Origin: Balaenoptera acutorostrata
Taxonomy: Eukaryota; Chordata; Mammalia; Artiodactyla; Balaenopteridae
Assembly (NCBI RefSeq): GCF_949987535.1
Contig: NC_080067.1
Coordinates: 60,384,405-60,448,404, forward strand
Direction: 5' to 3'
Length of the DNA: 64,000 nucleotides
The notes below the pieces were generated by a model, which had not been told where the DNA came from, did no database searches, and worked only from the letters and a program-made list of their open reading frames with translations. Positions 39,070-48,880 of the stretch are shown here, one piece after another. Position numbers and translations under genes: made by a program. Position 1 is the stretch's first letter. Every line of letters begins with the position of its first letter.

Positions 39070-39305
39070 CAACTATTAAAATATTAGTCACTATTTATTG
39101 GGAACCTACTACATGCTAAGAACTATTATAGGTACACTTCCTGCATTAACACATTTAATCTTTACAACGAGCAAATGAAGTATTTTTATTATTCACATCT
39201 TACAAATGAGGAAACTGGCCCCAGAGAGGTTCAGTAACCAGCTGAACATTACTCAGCAAAAAGGTGCAAGAGCTGGAAATCAAACATAAACCTTCTAACA
39301 CCCCA
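39070..39305 (-). mobile_element. MIR SINE remnant, minus strand
   Basis: 'actatttattgggaacctac', 'tacaaatgaggaaactggcc', 'ccagagaggttcagtaacca' and 'agctggaaatcaaacataaa' match the MIR complement in order. Confidence 0.88.
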
Positions 39306-39559
39306 GGAACTTGAGGTCTATTGCTGAACTATTATGAAAACTAGGGGAAAAAAATAGGTAAAAGTTTGAATTAGACCTTATTCTTAAAAAAAAAAAAAAA
39401 AGCATCTGGGGTGATATTACATTGATCTTATCTTGTGGGAAAACTGTCACCATTCCAATTTTAGTCAAATATTTAAAATAATCTTTTTCCCTGATTGGAA
39501 ATGACTCATATTTATCATATTGTGTAGCTTCCCATTTTAACGTGTCGCATTAGAATTTG

Positions 39560-40010
39560 GTGTTTCTCATTTTCCCACAGAATAAAGTCTAAATTCCCCA
39601 CCCTGGCGTTTACAATGTCCATAACCTGGTCTCAGTCTACCTGCCCAACTTTAACTCCCATCACTCCCAACCACACCCCCTGTATTTCAGCAGCACTTTC
39701 CAATAAATGTACCCTTTCCCATGTTGTTTTATAGATCTTTCAGCCAAATTCCAACTCCTCCAAAAATCTTCCTTAATTCCCTGAGCTGAATATTCTTTTT
39801 AAAAAAGTTCTGAAAACCTATACCCAGAACTCTGTTACAGCACTTTTTACAGGACACTTTTTATCATGAATGAATATTCCTGGCATTCTCTGCTGAAACG
39901 CAGGCTTCTAGGTGGCCAAGACCATACCTTACTCAATTGTGTATTCCTATAGCTGTCAATAGAGAGCCCATGAATGTGCCTAATAGTGTGTTAATGGAAT
40001 TAAGGAAATA
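39560..40010 (+). mobile_element. L2 LINE remnant, plus strand
   Basis: 'aataaagtctaaattcccca', 'tccataacctggtctcagtc', 'tcttccttaattccctgagc' and 'atagagagcccatgaatgtg' fit L2 sense from the RT C-terminus to the 3' UTR. Confidence 0.78.
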
Positions 40011-40431
40011 ATAGAAATGCTAAAAAGTATTTTATCCAGTGGTTTGAAATGCCTGTACCTCAAGCCAAAGGAAGAAATATGAAAATGTATAAGTAATCTT
40101 ATTATGAGAAGTACCTGCTTTTATAAAACTAATTGTTACATAATAAAGAGTATATGATATATTAAAGAAAAGTTTATCTTGTACTTTGAAAGATTCAATT
40201 ACCATTATCAACAATTTTAATCATTCGATGTATATTTTTATCACTTTGCACGTCCCCAAATTCAGAAGCATGATGTCTTTAAGGAAGTCTGCCTTTTCAT
40301 GTGTCTGTTTTTAACTTTCTGAATAATTTCTTATAATAAATTATATGTTATGATTTTCCTTTTATCATTTTGAAAAATATGAGTCATGACTTTCTCAGAG
40401 TTATACTTTTGTATTATAAAAAAAAGCAGAA

Positions 40432-40698
40432 GGGCTTCCCTGGTGGCGCAGTGGTTGAGAATCTGCCTGCCAATGCAGGGGACACGGGTTCGATCCCTGG
40501 TCTGGGAAGATCCCATATGCCGCGGAGCGACTAGGCCCGTGAGCCACAATTGCTGAGCCTGCGTGTCTGGAGCCTGTGCTCCGCAACAAGAGAGGCCGCG
40601 ATGGTGAGAGGCCCGCGCACCGCGATGAGGAGTGGCCCCCGCTCGCCGCAACTAGAGAAAGCCCTCGCACAGAAACGAAGACCCAACACAGCCAAAAA

Positions 40699-40753
<55 letters not shown>

Positions 40754-40773
40754 AATTTAAAAAAAAAAAAAAA
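40432..40773 (+). mobile_element. CHR-type SINE with a long (AAAT)n tail, plus strand
   Basis: Starts 'gggcttccctggtggcgcag', B-box-like 'gggttcgatccctgg', then a body with high CpG content, indicating youth. The tail has about 14 consecutive AAAT units (40696-40755) then a run of A. Duplication aaaaaaagcagaa at about 40419-40431 and 40775-40787. The CpG density and uniform tail suggest a recent, possibly polymorphic copy. Confidence 0.95.
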
Positions 40774-41044
40774 AAAAAAAAGCAGAAAATCAACTTGTAT
40801 TAACCTGACAGTTTTTTATCACCTATCAGTAATTTTCTACAACAAAAATTAATTAATCAAAATTATTATTTAATTTATGTGTACCAGGGTTGTACCAAAG
40901 CTCTTTAGAAAGTTTAATATTAGGTCTCAAATAATAAATATCTAAGCACACGTTTTCCATTTGATAACACATAAAGCAGAGAAATAAGTTATCAAGAAGC
41001 CAGGATAGAGCCCTGCTGAATTTTGATTGGAGATTAGAGAAGAA

Positions 41045-41250
41045 TACGGAAGTTCTAGCTCAGTACTTTCCAACAGAGCTTTTTGTGAGAATAGAAATGC
41101 CCATCTGCATTGTCCAATATAGAAGCCACATATGGCTTTTGTACTCTTAGGGTGTCTAATGTCAATGAGGAAATTTATTTTTAATGTTATTAATTTAAAT
41201 TTGAATGGTTACATGTGGCAAGTGGCTCCCATACTGGACAGTGCAGATCT
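41045..41250 (+). mobile_element. hAT-type DNA transposon relic
   Basis: 'gcattgtccaatatagaagc', 'cacatatggcttttgtactc', 'tttaaatttgaatggttaca', 'tgtggcaagtggctcccata' and 'ctggacagtgcagatctag' resemble a short mammalian MITE whose ends are near-complementary (tccaatata / atactgga). Family name not assigned. Confidence 0.55.
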
Positions 41251-42485
41251 AGAGTATAATATGTCAAGAATAGGTCCAGATAGGGAATTGGTATTGGGAG
41301 GTGCTGTACAGCCATGTGGCAGAAGACACCATTGGAATCTCGAGTTAAATTGCAGAAAAGATACTTAAACAGAGAACAGGAGGATGCCAAACACAAGTTT
41401 GCACTACTTTCTAATTCTGTCTTGGATTTCCCTTTGCTTAACCTTCAGAGGTTATTTTAGTGTGGAACAGACTGAAAGAGTTGCCAATGCTGCTTTATTT
41501 TTTGCCAAATATTCATTCTACACTTGGCAAATACTTGTTGAAGGAATACATGTAAATAAGGAACTTAAATTACTAATGTAAATACCTAAAAGAAATTACC
41601 CCCTAGAAAATAATTATCAACAAAAGTGAGAGCAGAGGAATTTCATGATCCACATATCCTGGTTTAGCAATGAGAAGACACATAATTGAAATAAAGAGTA
41701 CAACTAAGATAAAAAAAATGCTTCTATGTTTCAGTAAGTAGCCATACCCATCTGTGTATACTACTCTAGTAAATTGGCATTAATGTTTTTAGATATATTC
41801 TCCATTCTTCTTTTGATTTTGTAGCTATAAATCAAGGTATTAACTTAATAATTTGTATATAGTGGTTTTTTACTGTTAGTTACCAAAGTCACTGTCAACA
41901 AAATAATTTCAACATCAGGGAGAAATGTTACCATCATGTGTCTGTTCTATTAAGAGAAAGCATCTTAGGACAAGTTAAATGTCAATTAATCATCACTATA
42001 GTATTCCCACCAGTTCAATGGTATGATAAAAATGCCACCAATTATCATCTTGTTGATACCTTTCATAATGAGAACCTGTTAAGCTAACGATGAGACAGGT
42101 GTTCATCATTTAAGCGACTCCTGAGAAGATCACACACGTAGCCATTAATAACATTTCTGAGACATTTTTCATCTTGGATTCCATAAAAACCTGGTTTTAG
42201 TAGCATCTGGATCATTAATGTGAAAAGTAAACAAAAAGATTACTAAATTAGGGTTGGTATTTCATAAAATAAATTTTAAAAGAAAACCAATTAGATCAAG
42301 ATGGTTAGAGTCTTTTGCATTTAATATTTTAAAAATCATAATTATAAGGGTATAAGTGTATTTTAGATTTACAAAAAGATGTTGGCAAATTTTTAGGAGC
42401 TACCAGCTTGATTTAAATTAAATTTTACTGAGTATGTACTAAATGTAGGTCACTATTCAGGTGAAGTAAATAGAAATAAACTAAA
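41251..42485. other. Unique AT-rich sequence, nothing recognised
   Basis: Short frames (41132-41368, 41384-41581) show no motif and overlap opposite-strand frames. Confidence 0.4.
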
Positions 42486-42762
42486 TGTATTAGTTTGCTA
42501 GGGATCCTGAAATAAAATATCATAGACCTGTAGCTTAAACAGCAGAAGTTTATTTTTTCATAGTTCTGGAGTTTAGAAGTCCAAGATCAAGGTGTCAGCA
42601 GTGTTGGAATCTTCTGAAGCTTCTCTTCTTGCCTATGTTTGTCTGTGTCCTAATACCCTCTTTTTATAAGGATACCAGTTGTATTGGATTAGGCCCATTC
42701 TAATGACCTCATTTTAACTTAATTACCTCTTGAAAGACACTATGTCCAAACACTGAAGATTA
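42486..42762 (-). mobile_element. MLT1-type LTR, minus strand, truncated
   Basis: Plus-strand text begins 'tgtattagtttgctaggga' and runs through 'agttctggagtttagaagtc', 'aagatcaaggtgtcagcag', 'ggattaggcccattctaatg', 'acctcattttaacttaatta', all complements of MLT1 LTR landmarks. The far end, with the LTR start, is missing, cut by the L1 at about 42775. Confidence 0.85.
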
Positions 42763-42774
42763 CTAAATTCATTT

Positions 42775-43690
42775 TTTAAATTTAATTTTATTGTTGTAAG
42801 AACACTTAACATGAGATCTACCCTCTTAACAAAATTTTAAGTGTACAATACTCTATTGTTATAGGGACAATGTTGTACAGCAGATATCTAGATAACTAGA
42901 TCTTATTAGTCTTGAGTAATTGAGAATTTATGCCCCTGGATTAGCAACTTCCCATTTCACCATCCTCCCAGTCTCTGACAACCACCATTCTACTTTCTGA
43001 TTCTACAAAATTGACTATTTTAGCTACCTCATATACATGTAAATGCAGTATATGCCCTCCTGTGACAGGCTTATTTCACTTAGCATAATGGCCTCAAGGC
43101 CATGTTGTCATATATTGCAAGATTTCCTTCTTTTTCAAGGCTCAGTAATATTCCATTGTATATCGACTGCATTTTCTTTATCCATTTATCCATCAAAGGA
43201 CACTTAGGTTGCTTCCATAGCCTGGCTATTGTGAATAGTGTTGCAATGAACACTGGAGTGTTAACATCTCTTCGAGATCCTAATATCAAGTATTTTGGAT
43301 AAATTCTTAGAAGTGAGATTGCTGGATTATGTGGTAGTTCTCTTTTTATTTTTGAGGCATCTCTCTGCTGTGTTCTATAGTGACTGCACAATTTTGCATT
43401 CCCACCAACAGTGTTCAAGGGTTCCAATTTCCCTACATCCTTGCCAGCACTTCTTGTCTTTTGTTTTTTCAATAATAGGCATCCTAACAGGCGTGATGTG
43501 ATATCTCATTATAGTTTTGATTTACATTTCCCTGATGATTAGTGGTGTTAACTGTCTTTTCATATGCCTGTTGCCCATTTGTATGACTTCTTTGGAGAAA
43601 TGTCTGTTCAATCTTTAGACCATTTTTTGAAGTCAGATTAATATTTTTTTGCTTCTGAGTCATAGAAATTCCTTACATTTAAAAAAAATT
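42775..43690 (-). mobile_element. Old L1 3' half, minus strand
   Basis: Complement of diverged L1: 'tgttgtaagaacacttaaca', 'tttccctgatgattagtggt', 'cttaggttgcttccatagcc' and 'tcccaccaacagtgttcaag'. Contains the complement of the ORF2 C-terminus with scattered stops. Confidence 0.88.
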
Positions 43691-43852
43691 AACCCTTGTT
43701 TTTGTATGTTTACCAGTTTAATTAGCAGGTCTACTGTTTTATTTTATCCTTAGATGATGGAAGAAAATAATATTCTCATCAAACTATTTACATGAATGAA
43801 TTCAAAAATATGAATATAATTACCTAGAAAAATGACATTCACAAAATAGTTT

Positions 43853-44421
43853 CTTTTTTTTTTTTTACATGTCCTGCCCAAATCAGGAGCAGCTCGTTCT
43901 TGGACATATGCAAGCTCCAGTCTGTCTACCTCACCTGTACAGAGACAGGGAGGTAGTGGGAGGGCAGCTGGAAGAGCACCCAGAGCCCCTTGTGAAGGTA
44001 TTGCATGACTCCTGCTATTAACAGCTTGTCTAGCAAACAGCTCTGCAGGTGCCAAAGGTAGCCAATCAACCCTTCCAGAACAGGGGTGCTTCATGCCTTT
44101 TTTTTTTTTTTTTTGCAATAGTGTTTTTTAAAATTAATTAATTAATTTATTTATTTTTGGCTGTGTCGGGTCTTCGTTTCTGTGCGAGGGCTTTCTCTAG
44201 TTGCGGCAAGCGGGGCCCACTCTTCATCGCGGTGCGCGGGCTTCTCACTGTCGCGGCCTCTCTTATTGCGGAGCACAGGCTCCAGACGCGCAGGCTCAGT
44301 AGTTGTGGCTCACGGGCCTAGTTGCTCCGCGGCATGTGGAATCTTCCCAGACCAGGGCTCGAACCCGTGTCCCCTGCATTGGCAGGCAGATTCTCAACCA
44401 CTGCACCACCAGGGAAGCCCC
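43853..44421 (-). mobile_element. Chimeric retro-insertion: SINE plus 231 bp of non-SINE sequence with its own poly(A)
   Basis: Reading the minus strand, a CHR-type SINE (44421 to 44115, tail ending in 17 A at 44114-44098) is followed directly by 231 bp of GC-richer sequence (44097 to 43867) and then a second 13-A tail (43866-43854). A single exact 13-bp duplication, cacaaaatagttt, encloses the whole unit (43840-43852 and 44422-44434); none separates the two parts. The 231-bp part carries no repeat I recognise and no AATAAA near its A tail. It is open in one minus-strand frame through about 76 codons that I cannot identify. Confidence 0.85.
44115..44421 (-). mobile_element. CHR-type SINE part of the chimeric insertion
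   Basis: Minus-strand head 'ggggcttccctggtggtgca', B-box-like 'gggttcgagccctgg', typical body and an AAATAAATTAATTAATT tail interrupted by a short 'cactattgc' before the A run. High CpG content, so young. Confidence 0.93.
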
Positions 44422-44509
44422 CACAAAATAGTTTTTTAAATGAGCATGATAGAAACTATTTTTTGTAATTAATGTTCATTGACTATTATTCATTCTTGTT
44501 TTCTTTATG

Positions 44510-44593
44510 CTTTTTTTTCCAACTTTGAGATATAACTGAAATATAACATTGTGAAAGCTTAAGGGTACCACATATTGATTTGACAGACTTACA
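44510..44593 (-). mobile_element. Old L1 3' fragment, minus strand, left of DNA transposon
   Basis: 'ttgagatataactgaaatat' and 'gaaagcttaagggtaccaca' resemble the 3' UTR of old L1s in complement. It continues after the DNA element at 45004. Confidence 0.55.
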
Positions 44594-45003
44594 TACAGGT
44601 GTCCCGCCTTTTGAAAGTTTGTTTTACATCGATTCACTTTTCCAAAAGACCTGCATTAGCGCCCGTTTTCACTAACTGAAAGAAATCCAAAGACAAAAAA
44701 CAAAAATAGTGCTCAGCATTTGTTTGGCAGTGAGTCATTATAGAGGCAGCACCCACCCCAAGCAGCGAGAGTGGCACCAGGCACCACCAAGCTCCTTGCC
44801 CGGGAACTAGACTCAGCATCTCAGCATCAAGCCACCATAGCTTTGAACTGTGTGTGTGAGCATCTGTACTTTAGCTCCAATTATTTTGTGCATCCATTAA
44901 CAAGATATACGCTAAGATAATTGCTTCTTTGCTTTATGCCATTTTGGCTTTAGGAAAGTTTTCATAGGAACACTCTACTTTCAGATAGCAGGGAAACCTG
45001 TAT
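44594..45003 (+). mobile_element. Tigger/pogo-like nonautonomous DNA transposon
   Basis: The ends are inverted repeats: 'tacaggtgtccc' at 44594 and 'gggaaacctgta' near 44992-45003, with a TA flank. The interior phrases 'taactgaaagaaatccaaag' and 'gttttcataggaacactcta' recur as near-complements, giving a foldback structure. No transposase remains. It sits inside an old L1. Superfamily inferred from ends only; orientation arbitrary. Confidence 0.65.
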
Positions 45004-45678
45004 TGCAATATGACCACTGCTGTAGGGTTAGCTATCATCATCTGCATATAATATAATTACCTTTTTTATGGTGAGAACATTTATGATCTACTCTCTTAGC
45101 AACTTTCAAGTATACAATACAGTATTTTTAATCGTAATAACCATGGTATATATTAGATCCTCCGAACTTACTAATTTTATAACTGAAAGTTTGTACTTTT
45201 GACAAACATCTCCCCTTTTCCCCCAACTCCTAGCCCCTGGTATCTACTATTCTACTCTGTTTCTCTAAGTTCAGCCTCTTTTAGTTTCAACATATAAGTG
45301 ATATCATACAATATTTGGCTTTCTTTGTCTGACTTATTTCACTTAGCTAATGTCTTCAAGGACCAACTGTAAATGGTATAATTTCCTTCTTTCTTATGGC
45401 TGAATGTCTTAATTTCCATTATATATAAAACATCTTCTTTATCCATACATCCACTGATGAGTACTTAGGTTCTGTCTATATCTTGGCTATTGTGAATAAT
45501 GGTGCAATAAGTATGGGAGTACAGATAGCCCTTCAATATCCTGTTTTCAATTCTTTTCAATATATACCCAGAAGTGAAACTGGTGGATCATATGGTAGTA
45601 TATTTTTTAATTTTCTGAGGAAACTTCATACTGTTTTCCATAGTGGCTGCACCAATTTACATTCCCACCAAGAGTGCA
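45004..45678 (-). mobile_element. Old L1 ORF2 C-terminus and 3' UTR, minus strand
   Basis: Complement of L1: 'tggcaacttt'-type 3' UTR text, 'cttctttatccatacatcca', 'ctattgtgaataatggtgca' and 'acattcccaccaagagtgca'. It stops abruptly at about 45678 where the strand changes. Confidence 0.85.
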
Positions 45679-45805
45679 AAGAAAAGCCCAGGACCAGATG
45701 GTTTCACTGGTGTGTTCTACAAAGCATTTGAAGAATTAACACCAATCCTTCTCAAATTCTTCCAAAAAATTGAGGAGAACAAATACTCCCCAACTTACTT
45801 TACAT
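45679..45805 (+). mobile_element. Small inverted L1 ORF2 fragment
   Basis: About 125 bp of plus-strand ORF2: 'aagcccaggaccagatggtt', 'cttctcaaattcttccaaaa', equivalent to the stretch starting at 61017 in the young L1. Both neighbours are minus-strand L1. It replaces about 315 bp expected between them. Confidence 0.85.
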
Positions 45806-46735
45806 AAAACATGTTTATCTTATGTATGATTTACAAATATTTCCTCCCATGCCACAGGTTGCTTTTTCACTCTGTTAATTATTTCATTTTGTAGGCAGAA
45901 GCTTTTTAGTTTGATGTAGACCTTAACTGTTATTTGCTTTTGTTACCTGTGCTTTTGGTGTCATATCCATAAAATCATTGCCAAGACCAAAGTTACGAAG
46001 CTTTTCTCCTATGTTTTCTTCTTGAAGTTTTACAATTGCAGGTCTTAACATCTAAGTTTTTAATTCATTTTGAGTCAATTTTTGTATATGGTGTAAGAAC
46101 ATGGTCCAGTTTCATTCTTCCGCATGCAGATATCCAGTTTTCCCAGTCCCAGTTGTTGAAGAGACTATTCTTTCCCCATTGTGTATTCTTGGCATTGTTG
46201 AAAATCAGTTGACCATATATGTGTGGATTAATTTCTGGATTCTTTATTCTGTTTTATTGTATTGATCTGTATGTTAGTCTTACTGCCAGTGCATACTGTT
46301 TTAATTACTGTAGCTTTGTAATTAATTTTGAAATCAGGAAGTGTGATGCATGAAGCCTTGTTCTTTCTCAAGATCACTTTGGCTCGGGTCTTTTGTGGTT
46401 CCATATAAATTTTAGTATTACCTTTTCTATTTCTGTAAAAAATTCCATTGGAACTTTGCTGTGGATTGCATTGAATCTGTAGTTTTTTTTGAGTAGCATG
46501 GACATTTTAACACTCTTAAGTCCTCCAATCCATGGACACAAAATGTCTTTCCATTTGTTTGTGTCTTTCATCAATGTTTCATAGTTTTCAGTATCCAAAT
46601 CTTTCTCTTAGTCAAGTTTATTCCTAAGTATGTATTCATTTTGGTGCTATTTTACATGGGACTGTTTTACCTAATTTCCTTTTCAAATAGTTTATTCTTA
46701 GTATATGGAAACACAACTGATTTCTGTATGTTCAA
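45806..46735 (-). mobile_element. Old L1 ORF2 middle part, minus strand
   Basis: Complement of ORF2 from the thumb/zinc-finger approach back to the region after the RT: 'gaagctttttagtttgatgt', 'tttttgtatatggtgtaaga', 'ccagttttcccagtcccagt', 'tccatggacacaaaatgtct'. Decayed by frameshifts. Confidence 0.88.
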
Positions 46736-48430
46736 ATAGGGCTTAACTTTATGTTTTCTGAAAGTGAGCCAGCTGGAATGGATGGTTTGCCTATGGAAGG
46801 CATTTCCCAAAGTCTCTGTTGTCTGTGATTTACCTAGTGACAAGTTTGCTCCTACACTTGCCCTGTAAGGACAGAAGAGGGAGCAGTGGGAGAGGAGGTC
46901 AATAGAGCAATGACCTATCACTGAGGCATAAGCTCACCGTGTGTGGGCACGTCTCCCTATGAGACTATGGAGACTCAGAGATGGTGGGAGGAGGCAGGGT
47001 CCCTCAACACCTTTCCTTACTGATTTTCCTCAATAAATCTTCCTCCTTTAAATGATACCATGTGACATCGTTTTTCTCATGTCTTATTGAATAACAGTTG
47101 GGTATCACAAATGTAAAATTTGTCCTTACCCACTTTTATGGTAACCATATTTTTCTGAATGAGGGTTGATTCCTGGAGGAAATAAATAGTCTCAGTAAAA
47201 TTTTATTAAAGTAAAATTTTAAATTTAATAGAGGAGAATAAGCCATGCCAGATTGGAAAGGCCCCAACTATTTAAGGGTCAGAATTCAACTCTTTGCCTT
47301 CTGTGTCCTATACAAATATCTCTCTCCTCTGAAGAGTTATACTAAACAGGGCTAAGGAGAAAAGCCACTGAAATTCATAAGCTGAGGCTGTAAAATCTGC
47401 AAGATTCAAAAGATGTTGAGATTTGATTACTCTTTTAGGAAAGGGTGACCTATCATAGGATAATAGAAAAGTAAAAACTCAGAGCAGGAGCAAAAAGGAA
47501 GCAATCGCAGAGGGAAAGGGAAGAGAAAAGAATAGTAATTATGGAAGTTGTATGGATGAGACACCATGGTGGGGGGTGACTTTGTGAGATTTCCTTCAAT
47601 AGGCTAGGCTGGAGACCTTATTCCTTATGCAGTAGGAGAGAGTAAAGCAGTTCACGGCACATCCAATCTCTAGTCCCAACTCGGTACAGTGTCAGTACTT
47701 TAACTCCTTTTATGAAAAACGGCTTAAAAATTCTCTGATGTATACTAGATAATTCCTCAGGAGTAACAGAGAAAATAGCATCCAGAAGATGTGGAAGAGG
47801 GGTATCACATTCTTCCCTTGTCATTGATGGTCAACAGAAGCATTGTAGTCTACTGGAAGGAAAATATGTACCACTCAATGACAAGCCAGATGGGGAAAAA
47901 GCAACAGTGGTGCCATTTGCTCCTTACCTAAAGGTTATGTCAGCTACCCTGTGTGACAGACAAAAACCCCTGCTAAAGGAAGCTATCACACCAGTCAGAT
48001 AGGAATTTAGTGTATGATAAACATGTTATTATAACCAGTGAAGAAAAGTAAATTATTCAACAAGCAAACTGACTAAGCATGGTGGAAATGAAAAAAAAAA
48101 AAAAAGACCTAGTGCACACCCAATACACTCAAATATATTCCAAGTGTTTAAAGAATTAAACATATGAAAGTCTATAAAAGAATAAGAACAAAATATTCAG
48201 TTATATATAAAATGGGGGGATGGAATTTCTTTCTCAGGATAAAACTATAAACAGATGTAATAAATAAATGAGTTATAAAGAGTTGACTATTTTAAATCTT
48301 AAGATGTTTTAAGTAAAATATATACAAATAAAATAAAAAGGGACATGCTAAAATGGATAGAGGACAGATCAATACCTATAATGAAAACAAATCATATTAG
48401 AAGAGGGAAAATCATGAATGGGAAAATTTA
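46736..48430. other. Mostly unrecognised sequence
   Basis: 46736-47100 ends with 'caataaatcttcctccttta' and could be an LTR remnant, but ends and duplication are not visible. The rest shows no gene. A 15-A run lies near 48090-48104. Confidence 0.35.
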
Positions 48431-48442
48431 AAAATATATATG

Positions 48443-48448
<6 letters not shown>

Positions 48449-48495
<47 letters not shown>
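48449..48495 (+). repeat. (TA)n microsatellite
   Basis: About 23 uninterrupted TA units, preceded by a degenerate TATG/TGTA start. Prone to length change and possible cruciform formation. Confidence 0.97.
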
Positions 48496-48498
<3 letters not shown>

Positions 48499-48689
48499 TG
48501 CCAGTACACATGAAAAAGGAAAAAGCAACACTCAAAATAGTTAAATAAAGGCAAATTATAGCAATAGTGATATGTGGTTTGGCCTTTCAGTTGGGCAAAG
48601 TTTTGGCTAAGGCAAGAGTAAAATGGAAGTTGCAGTAAGGTGATATTATGTGTTTTTAATGTTCTGTGCTGGAACACAATTAGGAGATT

Positions 48690-48880
48690 TACAATGTTTA
48701 TCTAGGTTAGCTCTCACCACAACCCTCCGGGTAAGGCAGGACAGCATTCCCCATTTTATAAATAAGGAAACTGAGGCTTAGAGACCTTGTAAGCTGTGCA
48801 ACACCAAATACCTAGTAAGTAAGAACACTAGTTTATTAGATCCCACAGTCCCTGCTCTTTCTAAGATGCTACAGAGTATT
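48690..48880 (-). mobile_element. MIR SINE remnant, minus strand
   Basis: 'ctctcaccacaaccctccgg', 'aaataaggaaactgaggctt' and 'tacctagtaagtaagaacac' follow the MIR complement. Confidence 0.8.

Noticed and set aside
40696..40755. CRISPR-like or satellite array
   Set aside because: It is a simple (AAAT)n tail of a SINE, without spacers.
43750..44118. 122-codon minus-strand frame as a protein-coding gene
   Set aside because: It starts and ends in poly(A)-encoded lysines around the 231-bp retro-inserted piece. A coding origin for the middle is possible but unidentified.
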